Assembly: GCA_029934265.1 (NCBI GenBank)
Contig: JAOZMN010000007.1
Location: forward strand, 1 to 27,621
Length of the DNA stretch: 27,621 bases
Source of the DNA: Bacteroidales bacterium
Lineage (GTDB): Bacteria; Bacteroidota; Bacteroidia; Bacteroidales; JAADGE01
Direction of reading: 5' to 3'
A program made the translations under genes and the position numbers. Under the pieces are notes generated by a model. That model was not told where the DNA came from, did not search any database, and saw only the letters and a list, made by a program, of their open reading frames with translations. Every line of letters starts with the position of its first letter. Position 1 is the first letter of the stretch. Positions 7,984 through 16,223 of this stretch are shown here, piece by piece.

Positions 7984-9807
7984 ATGTCTGAACAAATAAA
8001 AAACATACAGGAGCAATTAAAAAAGACAGCAAAATCATTGCCCGATAAGCCCGGAGTATATCGTTATCTTGATAAAAAAGGAGAGGTCATTTATGTAGGG
8101 AAAGCTAAAAGTTTAAAAAAAAGAGTACTCTCTTATTTTAATAAAAATACGGATAACTATAAAACTAAGATACTTGTAAAGCATATTCGAGAAATAAAGC
8201 ATATTGTAGTAGAAACAGAAACAGATGCTTTGTTGTTGGAAAATAATTTAATTAAAAAATATGTCCCTCGTTATAATGTTTTACTTAAAGATGACAAATC
8301 ATACCCTTGGATTTGCATTAAAAAAGAAGATTTCCCACGAGTATATCAAACTCGAAGATTAATAAAAGACGGTTCTAAATACTATGGACCTTACACCTCT
8401 ATTTATCTTGTACGAACTTTGCTTGAACTTTTTAAAAAACTTTTCAAATTAAGAACTTGTAAACTTAATTTAAGCCAAGAAAATATCAATAAAAATAAGT
8501 TTAAAGTTTGTTTGGAATATCATATTAAAAATTGCGAAGCTCCCTGTGTAGCAGAGCAAACATCGGAAGATTACAACAAGCAGATAGAGCAAATAAGAAA
8601 TATTCTTAAAGGAAATATAAGTTCTGTTGTTAAATATCTGAAAGAATTAATGTATAAATATTCGGAAGTTTTTGACTATGAAAAAGCTCATGAAATAAAA
8701 AATAAAATTGATATATTATCAGAATATCAAAGTAAATCGACCGTTGTAAGTTCTGTTATAGAAGACGTAGATGTGTTTTCCGTACTTTCAGATGAAAATT
8801 ATGCTTATGTAAATTTCCTTAAAGTAGTATCCGGAGCAATTATACAGGTGCATACCGTAGAACTTAAAAAACGTCTCGAAGAAACAGACCAAGAGCTTTT
8901 AACTATTGCAATTACGGATATTTTACATTCCAAAATGTCAGGTTTCAGTAATGCAAAAGAAATGATTTTACCTTTTAAAATAGATTATAATTTGCCGAAT
9001 GTTAAAATTATAATTCCTCTAAAAGGTGATAAAAAGAAACTGTTGGAGCTTTCGCAAAGAAATGTAAAATATTTCAGATTAGACAAGATAAAACAACGCA
9101 GTTTGATAGACCCTGAACGACATAGTAACCGAATTTTGGAGACTATGAAAAAAGACTTGCATCTGAAAGAACTTCCCGCTCATATAGAATGTTTCGATAA
9201 CTCGAATATACAGGGAACTAATCCGGTAGCGGCTTGTGTTGTTTTCCGAAATGCAAAACCTTTTAAGAAAGATTATCGTAAATTTAACATAAAAACAGTT
9301 GTCGGTCCTGATGATTTTGCTTCTATGGAAGAAGTAATTTACAGAAGATACAAACGTTTGCTCGACGAAAAAAAAGAACTTCCTCAACTTATAATTATAG
9401 ACGGAGGAAAGGGACAGTTGAGTTCGGCTTTGAAAAGTTTGGATAAATTGGAATTAAGAGGCAAAATTTCGATAATAGGAGTAGCAAAAAAACTTGAAGA
9501 AATATTTTTTCCCGGTGATAAATATCCGCTTTATCTCGATAAAAATTCGGAAACTTTAAAAGTAATTCAGAATGCGAGGAACGAAGCTCATCGTTTCGGA
9601 ATAACTTTTCATCGTGATAAACGTTCTAAAAATTTCATAAATTCTCAACTTAAAAATATTCCCGGAATTGGACGACAAACAATAACTTTATTACTTACAA
9701 AATATAAATCCGTTAAAAAAGTTTCCGAGCAATCGGTAGAAGAATTGAGCAAAATTACAGGTAAATCAAAAGCCGAAAAAATAGTGAAATATTTTAAAGA
9801 GAGTTAA
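7984..9807 (+). CDS. uvrC: Excinuclease ABC subunit C
   Basis: UvrC makes the two incisions around a lesion in nucleotide excision repair, working with UvrA and UvrB. The 607-aa length is normal. Domains in order: GIY-YIG nuclease (KPGVYRYLDKKGEVIYVGKA, about residues 20–40); a four-cysteine region around 158–190 (RTCKLNL and CEAPCVAE); a UVR motif near 210–245; the RNase H-like nuclease with ECFDNSNIQGTNPVA near 400; and C-terminal tandem helix-hairpin-helix motifs (IPGIGRQTITLLLTKYKSV, about 558–576). ATG 7984 is preceded by an A-rich leader. The stop codon lies inside the left arm of a long inverted repeat that probably ends transcription. Confidence 0.97.
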   Translation: MSEQIKNIQEQLKKTAKSLPDKPGVYRYLDKKGEVIYVGKAKSLKKRVLSYFNKNTDNYKTKILVKHIREIKHIVVETETDALLLENNLIKKYVPRYNVLLKDDKSYPWICIKKEDFPRVYQTRRLIKDGSKYYGPYTSIYLVRTLLELFKKLFKLRTCKLNLSQENINKNKFKVCLEYHIKNCEAPCVAEQTSEDYNKQIEQIRNILKGNISSVVKYLKELMYKYSEVFDYEKAHEIKNKIDILSEYQSKSTVVSSVIEDVDVFSVLSDENYAYVNFLKVVSGAIIQVHTVELKKRLEETDQELLTIAITDILHSKMSGFSNAKEMILPFKIDYNLPNVKIIIPLKGDKKKLLELSQRNVKYFRLDKIKQRSLIDPERHSNRILETMKKDLHLKELPAHIECFDNSNIQGTNPVAACVVFRNAKPFKKDYRKFNIKTVVGPDDFASMEEVIYRRYKRLLDEKKELPQLIIIDGGKGQLSSALKSLDKLELRGKISIIGVAKKLEEIFFPGDKYPLYLDKNSETLKVIQNARNEAHRFGITFHRDKRSKNFINSQLKNIPGIGRQTITLLLTKYKSVKKVSEQSVEELSKITGKSKAEKIVKYFKES

Positions 9808-9883
9808 AACTAAACTTTGCTAAAGTTATAAACTTGACAATAAAAATGAACTAATTTGCTTAACTTCGGCAAAGTTTAGTTTT
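9806..9883. repeat. 15-bp perfect inverted repeat spanning the uvrC stop
   Basis: AAAACTAAACTTTGC (9806–9820) is exactly complementary to GCAAAGTTTAGTTTT (9869–9883), leaving a 48-base loop. Each arm region is itself partly self-complementary (AACTTTGCTAAAGTT on the left, AACTTCGGCAAAGTT on the right), so two alternative small hairpins or one long stem could form. A T-containing right arm makes it a plausible terminator for uvrC. Confidence 0.55.
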
Positions 9884-10047
9884 AATAAAACAGTCTGTAA
9901 ACAGTTTATTTTCAGTATTAAAAGCCGATAGAAAGTGATATTTAACTCAATTTCTTTATCTTATTTTCGGACTTTGAGTATAATTGTACAAATAACTTGT
10001 GGAAATTAAGGTTTTTAAGAAATTCATAATTTACAATTTCAAAATTT

Positions 10048-11184
10048 ATGAAACACACAGCATTAATAAAAGTAGATTTAAAAAATAAAATTTCCTTGCC
10101 GGAAAAAAATAAAAATATATTTGAAATATTGCGGGAAAAGATATTTCCGAAAAATGAATATAAAGAATATTTTTTTGAGCTTGACAGGCTAATTTATGTA
10201 TTGGAAAAAATAAGAATAATTTACAGTACAATGGGGATTTCCGATATAGTTCGTATTTCCGGAGATGCAGTCGATTTTTATGTGGATATGCACGAAAAAG
10301 ACAATGATTTTAAAAATCGTTTATCGGCTTTTAATTCCGAATTGCAAAGTTCCTTTGAAAAATTACACGATAAAATTACACTTATATTACAGAAAAAAAC
10401 TAATGATTTAGATTATACAATAGAGAATATCATTGTTACACGTACTTTGGATTATTCAATAATAATAAGGCTGACAGCACTTGTAAAGCAAGTTTCGGAA
10501 GATGAAAAAGTAAAAAAAGAGTTTGAACTTTTTGTATATAAATTAGAAAAAAACATCAAAAAATTTATTAATGCAAATGAAGTTTTTCTTAAAATAGATT
10601 TGCCGGAAATACAAGAAAAAGAGCAAGATAAGAACGAAAAACAATTATTAGAAAAAAAAGAAGAACCACAAAGAGATATTCCTAAAAGTGCCGTAGGACA
10701 CCTTAAAAACGGCTATTCTAATGAATTTTTCCCTTTATACGGAGTAACACTCGGTATAACAACGGAAAATGAACTTAAAAAAAAGGGCGTAAGAGCCAAA
10801 TACAGAGATAATTCCGGTCAAAAATATAAATATTACAGTATAAATAATACAAATTTTTGGTATGATAACGGAATTGCAGAAAGAATGTACATTACGCATA
10901 CAGACGCAATGCCGGAAAAATGGCAAAAAATAGGTTTTGATTGGAATAGCTCTTATAGTGAGTGGCTTAAACTTATGGAAAAATTAGATTTTTTTGTTTC
11001 TATTGTAAGAAAGCCTCAAACTGTTTGGTATGATAAGCATCGTTCTTTTTCAGCAGAATTTTCAGCAAGTAAAAAGATTACGGAAAATTTTGAGCTTACT
11101 TTCAGATTCAGTTTCAATTACAGCAGAGGAAGAAAAGTCGATTCAAAAGATACTTTGTATAATATTAGTATTAATATTGCTTAA
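10048..11184 (+). CDS. Unrecognised 378-aa two-part protein
   Basis: I do not recognise the family. Residues about 1–190 are helical and charged. A Lys/Glu/Gln-rich linker follows (about 195–213), then a C-terminal alpha/beta-looking domain from about 215 (YSNEFFPLYGVTLGITTENE, later TNFWYDNGIAERMYI) ending in an aromatic beta-rich stretch. No signal peptide or membrane segment is visible, so it is probably cytoplasmic. The LGITTENELKK pattern resembles the start of small BamE/SmpA-like folds, but that is weak. It stands alone: 240 bp after uvrC and converging on a minus-strand group across a shared terminator. ATG 10048 is the first in frame. Codon use and AT content match the neighbours. 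Confidence 0.75.
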   Translation: MKHTALIKVDLKNKISLPEKNKNIFEILREKIFPKNEYKEYFFELDRLIYVLEKIRIIYSTMGISDIVRISGDAVDFYVDMHEKDNDFKNRLSAFNSELQSSFEKLHDKITLILQKKTNDLDYTIENIIVTRTLDYSIIIRLTALVKQVSEDEKVKKEFELFVYKLEKNIKKFINANEVFLKIDLPEIQEKEQDKNEKQLLEKKEEPQRDIPKSAVGHLKNGYSNEFFPLYGVTLGITTENELKKKGVRAKYRDNSGQKYKYYSINNTNFWYDNGIAERMYITHTDAMPEKWQKIGFDWNSSYSEWLKLMEKLDFFVSIVRKPQTVWYDKHRSFSAEFSASKKITENFELTFRFSFNYSRGRKVDSKDTLYNISINIA

Positions 11185-11310
11185 TTAGTTGAGTATTAAT
11201 GTATTGTGTTGAGTGTTTTAATGTTTTTCTATATTTACGGAAAAATTACAATTTAAAGTATTGGATTATATAGAGTAATATCCGTAAAGTGTAAGTACTT
11301 GGAAGGAAGT

Positions 11311-11352
11311 AAAAAAAGAGCCTGAATTATTCATAATTCAGGCTCTTTTTTT
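11311..11352. terminator. Strong bidirectional intrinsic terminator
   Basis: Twenty bases at 11311–11330 (seven A, then GAGCCTGAATTAT) pair perfectly with 11333–11352 around a two-base loop. Read on either strand this gives a GC-containing stem, GAGCCTGAATTAT with its complement, followed by seven or more U. It lies between the convergent 378-aa gene and the deoxynucleoside kinase gene and should serve both. Confidence 0.92.
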
Positions 11353-11366
11353 TGAATTAAAAGACC

Positions 11367-11978
11367 TTAAAAAAGTCCGTGTAACTGCGAGCCTATTTTA
11401 TCCATTACAAAATTCAAATCTGCCGGGTTTTCCACGAAATTGCGGTCATTTACATCAAGAATAAGTAATTTACTTTTATATCCTGAAATCCAAGCCTCGT
11501 ATCGTTCGTTTAGTCGTGCCAGATAGTCGATACTTATAGTCGCCTCGTATTCTCTGCCTCTTTTTTGTATTCTGTTTACTAATGTCGGCACGGAAGCACG
11601 CAGATAAATAAGCAAATCGGGCGGATTTATTAAACTTGTCATCAAATTGAAAAGTTGCTTGTAATTTTCAAAATCACGAGTAGTCATAAGTCCCATAGCG
11701 TGCAAATTCGGTGCGAAAATATGAGCGTCCTCGTAAATTGTTCTGTCTTGAATAATTGTTTCTTTGGAATCTCTTATTTCCACAACTCGCTTAAATCTGC
11801 TGTGTAGAAAATAAATTTGAAGGTTAAACGACCAACGTTTCATATCTTCGTAAAAATCATTAAGATACGGATTATCATCGACATCTTCAAAATGAGCTTC
11901 CCAGCCGTACTGTTTCGACAAAAGTGTAATTAAAGTCGTTTTTCCGGCACCTATATTTCCTGCTACTCCTATGTGCAT
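11367..11978 (-). CDS. Deoxynucleoside kinase (dGK/dAK family)
   Basis: A 203-aa kinase that phosphorylates deoxynucleosides to monophosphates in the salvage pathway. The P-loop GNIGAGKTT is at residues 7–15, QDRTIYEDAHIFA matches the DRS/ERS substrate-and-phosphate motif, and RIQKRGREYE forms the Arg-rich lid. Length fits bacterial deoxyadenosine/deoxyguanosine kinases (~200–220 aa), but substrate preference cannot be read from sequence, so I give no symbol. It follows ilvE by 31 bp on the same strand and is probably the last gene of a PfkB–ilvE–kinase transcript ending at the terminator at 11311–11352. Confidence 0.92.
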   Translation of the reverse strand: MHIGVAGNIGAGKTTLITLLSKQYGWEAHFEDVDDNPYLNDFYEDMKRWSFNLQIYFLHSRFKRVVEIRDSKETIIQDRTIYEDAHIFAPNLHAMGLMTTRDFENYKQLFNLMTSLINPPDLLIYLRASVPTLVNRIQKRGREYEATISIDYLARLNERYEAWISGYKSKLLILDVNDRNFVENPADLNFVMDKIGSQLHGLF

Positions 11979-12009
11979 AAAAATTTTATTTTAAATTTGT
12001 ACCATTGAA

Positions 12010-13026
12010 TTACTCCACAATGTCCACCCAGCCGAATTTATCTTCAATATCACCGATTTGGATAGCTTGTAAAGTTTCAAATAATTTAGTTGAAATCGGT
12101 CCGGGTTTATCTCCGTAAGAATAAGTTTCACCGGTTTGGTCGTCGTGTATTTTATTAATAGGACTGATAACTGCCGCCGTTCCGCAAGCGCCTACTTCTT
12201 CAAAAGTAGAAAGTTCTGCTTCTTCAACCTCTCTTCGTTCAACTGTTAAGCCCATATCTTTTGCTAAAACTTCCAAACTTCTGTTGGTTATCGAGGGAAG
12301 AATAGAATCTGATTTCGGAGTGATATATTTGTTGTCTTTAATACCGAAAAAATTAGCCGGTCCGCATTCATCTATATATTTTTTTTCTTTTGAATCCAGA
12401 AAAAGAACATTTGCATAGCCTTCATCATGAGCTTTTTTCATGGAAGTAAGACTTGCCGCATAATTTCCGCCGACTTTGTATTTTCCTGTTCCGAGAGGTG
12501 CTGCTCTGTCAAATTCTTTCGTTAGCAACATCGAAACCGGAGAAAAACCTTCTTTAAAATACGATCCTACCGGTGAAACAAACACCATAAAAAGATATTC
12601 GCTCGAAGGTCGTACACCAACCGTAGCTCCTGTTCCGTAAAGCACCGGACGGATATATAGCGAAGCCCCCATTCCATAAGGCGGAATAAAACGTCTGTTC
12701 ATTTTCACGGCTTGGAATATCATTTTTTTGAATAAATCCAAAGGAGGAACAGCCATTAAAATTCCTTTTGCGGAATCTTGCAATCGTTTTGCATTTTCTT
12801 CAAATCTGAAAAGGCGAATTTTGCCGTCTTTCCCCATAAATGCTTTTAAGCCTTCAAATGCTTGTTGTCCGTAATGCAAGGCTGTTGCTGCCATGTGCAT
12901 TGTTACGGTTTCCGAAGAAGACACTTCAATGCGTCCCCATTCACCGTTTCTGTTATAACATCTTACGTTATAATCTGTTTTAATGTAACCGAACCTGAGT
13001 TCCGACCAATTTATATTATTATCCAT
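12010..13026 (-). CDS. ilvE: Branched-chain amino acid aminotransferase
   Basis: A PLP-dependent class IV aminotransferase of 338 aa that interconverts Val, Leu and Ile with their 2-oxo acids using glutamate/2-oxoglutarate. Visible motifs: YGQQAFEGLKAF, YIRPVLYGTGATVGV, the lysine-containing GKYKVGGNYAAS region that supplies the PLP Schiff base, the ECGPANFFGI segment and GACGTAAVISPI near the C-terminus. Length matches the IlvE type II (BCAT) subfamily. It is 60 bp downstream of the PfkB gene and 31 bp upstream of the deoxynucleoside kinase, all on the minus strand, suggesting a shared transcript without obvious pathway logic. Confidence 0.95.
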   Translation of the reverse strand: MDNNINWSELRFGYIKTDYNVRCYNRNGEWGRIEVSSSETVTMHMAATALHYGQQAFEGLKAFMGKDGKIRLFRFEENAKRLQDSAKGILMAVPPLDLFKKMIFQAVKMNRRFIPPYGMGASLYIRPVLYGTGATVGVRPSSEYLFMVFVSPVGSYFKEGFSPVSMLLTKEFDRAAPLGTGKYKVGGNYAASLTSMKKAHDEGYANVLFLDSKEKKYIDECGPANFFGIKDNKYITPKSDSILPSITNRSLEVLAKDMGLTVERREVEEAELSTFEEVGACGTAAVISPINKIHDDQTGETYSYGDKPGPISTKLFETLQAIQIGDIEDKFGWVDIVE

Positions 13027-13086
13027 AGTTGATTATTTATTAATTATTAACTTGTTCACTGATAACTGTTCATTGTTCATTGTTTC
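13027..13086. repeat. Low-complexity GTTCA/TTATTAA spacer
   Basis: The 60-bp spacer between the PfkB gene and ilvE is built of short imperfect repeats, ACTGATAACTGTTCATTG with further GTTCATT units plus TTATTAATTATTAA. Such slippage-prone spacers are frequent in AT-rich Bacteroidota genomes as I recall. No promoter is evident in it. Confidence 0.5.
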
Positions 13087-14016
13087 TCACCATTTATGGT
13101 TTGAATAATCAAATTTGACAAGGTCGATAAATTTTTTCATTCTTGCAAATATTTCGTCTTGTTTTAAGTTGTGTAAACTTTCCGTACCGAATTTTTCGAC
13201 AGTAAAAGAAGCCATTGCAGAACCCATAATAACGGCAGTTTTCATGTTTTCAAAAGAAATATCGTTATTTTGCGATAAATATCCGATAAAACCTCCTGCA
13301 AAAGTATCACCTGCACCGGTCGGGTCGAAAACCTCTTCCAAAGGAAGTGCCGGAGCGAAAAATACTTCATCTTTATTGAAAAGCAAAGCACCGTGTTCGC
13401 CTTTTTTTATGATTAAATATTTCGGACCCATTTTAAGAATTTTTCTTGCTGCTTTTACCAATGAATATTCTCCGGAAAGTTGTCTTGCTTCTTCATCGTT
13501 TATTGTCAGGACATCGACCATGCTTATGGTATTTTTGAGTTCGGTAAGCATTATGTCCATCCAGAAATTCATAGTGTCCATAACTATTAAGCGAGGTCGT
13601 TTTTCAAGTCTTTCTATAACAGTACGTTGAACTACCGGCGATAAGTTGCCGAGCATCAAAAAATTACAATCTTGATAAGAACTTGGTACTATCGGGTCAA
13701 AATTTTCAAGAACATTCAGTTCTGTTATTAAAGTATCACGAGAATTCATATCGTTATGATAACGTCCCGACCAGAAAAAAGTTTTTTCACCTTCTTTTAT
13801 CTGTACACCTTCCGTATTGATTTTGTGATTAACTAATAAATCAAGGTGTTCTTGCGGAAAATCGTCGCCTACAACAGAAATTACTTTTGTTTTTTTGTTG
13901 AAATACGATGTCGCCAAGCTGATAAATGTTCCTGCTCCGCCGAGTATTTTATCTGTCTTTCCGAATGGAGTTTCAATGGCATCAAATGCCACACTTCCTA
14001 CTACAATTAAGCTCAT
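13087..14016 (-). CDS. PfkB family carbohydrate kinase
   Basis: A ribokinase-fold sugar or nucleoside kinase, 309 aa from the chosen start. The N-terminal signature is LGGAGTFISLATSYF and the C-terminal PfkB signature DPTGAGDTFAGGF carries the catalytic Asp and anion hole near residue 240. The substrate cannot be assigned. An upstream TTG at 14157 keeps the frame open for 47 more residues, but these are Lys/Phe/Asn-rich, run across the tRNA promoter and lack homology-like features. ATG giving MSLIVVGSVAFDAIE starts the first beta strand correctly, so 14016 is preferred. First gene of a minus-strand group with ilvE and the deoxynucleoside kinase. Confidence 0.9.
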   Translation of the reverse strand: MSLIVVGSVAFDAIETPFGKTDKILGGAGTFISLATSYFNKKTKVISVVGDDFPQEHLDLLVNHKINTEGVQIKEGEKTFFWSGRYHNDMNSRDTLITELNVLENFDPIVPSSYQDCNFLMLGNLSPVVQRTVIERLEKRPRLIVMDTMNFWMDIMLTELKNTISMVDVLTINDEEARQLSGEYSLVKAARKILKMGPKYLIIKKGEHGALLFNKDEVFFAPALPLEEVFDPTGAGDTFAGGFIGYLSQNNDISFENMKTAVIMGSAMASFTVEKFGTESLHNLKQDEIFARMKKFIDLVKFDYSNHKW

Positions 14017-14115
14017 AATATTTTTTATTTTGGTATTTTTATTTTTAAAAATAAAGCATACCCGATTTTTATTGAAATTTTTTACAAATATATTTTTTTT
14101 TTGCGAAAAAGCTAT

Positions 14116-14123
14116 TACTTTTG
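14116..14123 (+). promoter_or_regulatory. -7 promoter element for tRNA-Asn
   Basis: TACTTTTG fits the Bacteroidota -7 consensus TAnnTTTG and is 38 bases upstream of the mature tRNA 5' end. A clear -33 TTTG at the usual spacing is not seen, only an AT/T-rich upstream stretch. Confidence 0.5.
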
Positions 14124-14161
14124 CATCGCATTTGAAAAAATATTTTCTGAATGACAAAAAT

Positions 14162-14235
14162 TCCTCCTTAGCTCAGTTGGTTAGAGCACCTGACTGTTAA
14201 TCAGGGTGTCCTTGGTTCAAGTCCAAGAGGAGGAG
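14162..14235 (+). tRNA. tRNA-Asn (anticodon GTT)
   Basis: A full cloverleaf can be folded: acceptor TCCTCCT (14162–14168) with AGGAGGA (14228–14234), D-arm with AGCTCAGTTGGTTAGAGCA, anticodon stem CCTGA/TCAGG with loop CTGTTAA giving GTT at 14196–14198, and T-arm with GGTTCAAGTCC. The discriminator base is G at 14235. CA follows, but a complete CCA is not encoded. A palindromic terminator follows directly. Confidence 0.97.
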
Positions 14236-14238
14236 CAG

Positions 14239-14273
14239 GCACACACAAGAAATTTCTTGTGTGTGCTTTTTTT
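14239..14273 (+). terminator. Palindromic terminator of tRNA-Asn
   Basis: A perfect 28-bp palindrome (14239–14266, half-site GCACACACAAGAAA) is followed by seven T (14267–14273). It begins four bases past the tRNA 3' end and is a clear intrinsic terminator. Confidence 0.93.
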
Positions 14274-14287
14274 ATGCATCTGTAGTT

Positions 14288-14320
14288 AGTTAAAGTTTCA
14301 CTCCAAGTGAAATCTTAACT
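14288..14320. terminator. Stem-loop between tRNA-Asn and the 595-aa gene
   Basis: AGTTAAAGTTTCACT (14288–14302) pairs with AGTGAAATCTTAACT (14306–14320) around a three-base loop with one two-base mismatch. Its core GTTTCACTCCAAGTGAAATC is closely matched by the hairpin at 20528–20556. It may be a backup terminator or a shared structural repeat. Confidence 0.45.
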
Positions 14321-14376
14321 TTACCGGAACATTAAAATATTATTAATTCTTTTGATGTATTATATTTTTATTTTGT

Positions 14377-14384
14377 TAATTTTG
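14377..14384 (+). promoter_or_regulatory. -7 promoter element for the 595-aa gene
   Basis: TAATTTTG fits TAnnTTTG. A TTTG at 14351–14354 lies 22 bp upstream as a possible -33 box, slightly wide. Transcription would start near 14391, giving a leader of about 30 bases before ATG 14420. Confidence 0.5.
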
Positions 14385-14419
14385 TAAAAAAAATCAAAAC
14401 TATATAAAAAAATCAAAAA

Positions 14420-16207
14420 ATGGCTCATACTTTTCACATACCTGTAATGGGAACTGGTTTTACGATAGATACTCCGATAAAAGTATCACAATTCGGTATA
14501 AATTCCGTAATATCGTTGGTCGATGATATTTTAATGGAAAAGCTCAGAAAGGTTTACTGCGAAAAATCCGGACTTCCCTATCAAGAAATAACCAATAAAG
14601 TTGCAGATTTCAGAGCAAAAAGGATAACTTCTTATTTGAATTTGGTCAATGATTTGGCACAAGAGAAATTTGAAAAATTAAAATCTTCCATTAACGAAAA
14701 AGGAAATGAAATAAAAGATTATATAAGTATGTTACCCTCCGGTTCGGAGCTTAGAGAAACTTTTAAAAATGTAACTTCGGCTTCCATTGATGTAAATGAA
14801 ATAATATCGGAAATTAAAAATAGTTTGTTTCAGGGAACTATAGACGTAAATATAATGACCAAATTAGACAAGGAAAATTATATAAAAAACGAGCAACTTC
14901 CTACCGAATTTAATGATGCTCATGCCGCACTGCGAGGTTATGCAAACAGTGATTTAGAGTCGTCTATAATTTTATCCGCCGGTGTAAATACTCGCCTTTA
15001 CAGTTATTTTTCTCAATTTACCGATTTTTATCCGAATGAAGACGGATATATCAAGAAAAAAATAGTTTTGAAAGTAAGTGATTATACATCAGCTCTTATA
15101 CAAGGTAAATTTCTGGCTAAGAGAGGTTTGTGGGTTTCAGAATACAGAGTGGAGTCCGGTTTAAATTGCGGAGGTCATGCTTTTGCAACGCAGGGACTTT
15201 TAATGGGACCTATTTTGGAGAAATTTAAAGAAAATCGTGAAGTTTTAATTGACAGTGTCCACGAAGTTTTTATAAAGACTTTAAAAGATGAAAATAAAAC
15301 TATTCCTAAATCTAAATTACCAATAAAAATCACCACGCAAGGCGGAGTAGGTACTGCGGAAGAACATGATTTTCTGTTGAAACATTATGAAGTGGATTCC
15401 GTTGGTTGGGGAACACCGTTTTTGTTGGTAGAAGAAGCAACAACAGTAGATAAGCCGACTCGTGAATTGTTACGAAAAGCCGGTGAAAAAGATTTATATT
15501 TAAGTGATATTTCTCCGCTGGGAGTACCATTTAACAGTTTGGCAGGTAATACGAAAGACCTCAAAAAGCTGGAACTTGTTTCTCAAGGAAAACCGGGTAG
15601 TAATTGTCCGAAGCAGTTTCTTGTGTCTAATACCGATTATTCCGAGAAAAAGATTTGTACTGCATCGCGCAGGTATCAAAAAATTAAAATTGATGAACTA
15701 AAAAAAGAAGAAGTTTCAGCAGAAGAATATCACTCAAAATTTGATAAAATTATTGAAAAAGCCTGTATTTGCGTGGGGCTTGGAACTTCGGCTTTGCTGG
15801 AAAATAATCTTGATACAAAAATAGAAGGTTCGGAAGTTTCTGTTTGTCCCGGACCGAATATGGCTTATTTTTCAAAAATGATGAGTTTGAAAGAAATAAC
15901 AGACCACATATACGGAAGAGCAGGTTTTTCTTTGAATAAGCGTCCGAATATGTTTATAAAAGAACTAAAAATTTATGTCGATTTTCTTAAAGAAAAAATA
16001 CAAAAAGAACGTGTAAATACAACGAAAAAACAGAAAAAACAACTTGTTGATTTCGTCAAAAACCTCAACGAAGCTGTTAGTTATTACAACAATATGTTTA
16101 CAAACCTTAAAGAAACTTTTAAAAGTACCAAAACACGTATTATCAGCGATTTGGAAACATATAAAAATAAAATAGGAATTCTTAATTCTGAAATAGATAA
16201 GTTATAA
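14420..16207 (+). CDS. Conserved-looking 595-aa protein, possible TIM-barrel oxidoreductase
   Basis: I cannot name the family, but parts look enzymatic. Residues about 300–345 read as beta-loop elements of an FMN-type TIM barrel (KITTQGGVGTAEEHDFLL, then SVGWGTPFLLVEEAT), like those in nitronate monooxygenase or glutamate-synthase-like proteins. Six cysteines cluster in conserved-looking settings at 250 (GLNCGGHAF), 396 (GSNCPKQF), 413, 449, 451 (KACICVGLGTSALLENN) and 476 (VSVCPGPNM), which could bind an Fe-S cluster or metal. The C-terminus from about 515 is a Lys-rich coiled coil. No signal peptide is seen; the start HIPVMGTGFTIDTPIKV suggests a cytosolic barrel strand. It has its own promoter-like -7 box and precedes the aminopeptidase gene by 16 bp. 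Function is inference only. Confidence 0.85.
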   Translation: MAHTFHIPVMGTGFTIDTPIKVSQFGINSVISLVDDILMEKLRKVYCEKSGLPYQEITNKVADFRAKRITSYLNLVNDLAQEKFEKLKSSINEKGNEIKDYISMLPSGSELRETFKNVTSASIDVNEIISEIKNSLFQGTIDVNIMTKLDKENYIKNEQLPTEFNDAHAALRGYANSDLESSIILSAGVNTRLYSYFSQFTDFYPNEDGYIKKKIVLKVSDYTSALIQGKFLAKRGLWVSEYRVESGLNCGGHAFATQGLLMGPILEKFKENREVLIDSVHEVFIKTLKDENKTIPKSKLPIKITTQGGVGTAEEHDFLLKHYEVDSVGWGTPFLLVEEATTVDKPTRELLRKAGEKDLYLSDISPLGVPFNSLAGNTKDLKKLELVSQGKPGSNCPKQFLVSNTDYSEKKICTASRRYQKIKIDELKKEEVSAEEYHSKFDKIIEKACICVGLGTSALLENNLDTKIEGSEVSVCPGPNMAYFSKMMSLKEITDHIYGRAGFSLNKRPNMFIKELKIYVDFLKEKIQKERVNTTKKQKKQLVDFVKNLNEAVSYYNNMFTNLKETFKSTKTRIISDLETYKNKIGILNSEIDKL

Positions 16208-16223
16208 GATAAATTAAAGTATA

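Noticed and set aside
14017..14157. 47-residue N-terminal extension of the PfkB kinase from a TTG codon
   Set aside because: The extension is low-complexity Lys/Phe/Asn, crosses the tRNA promoter on the opposite strand and precedes the natural first beta strand.
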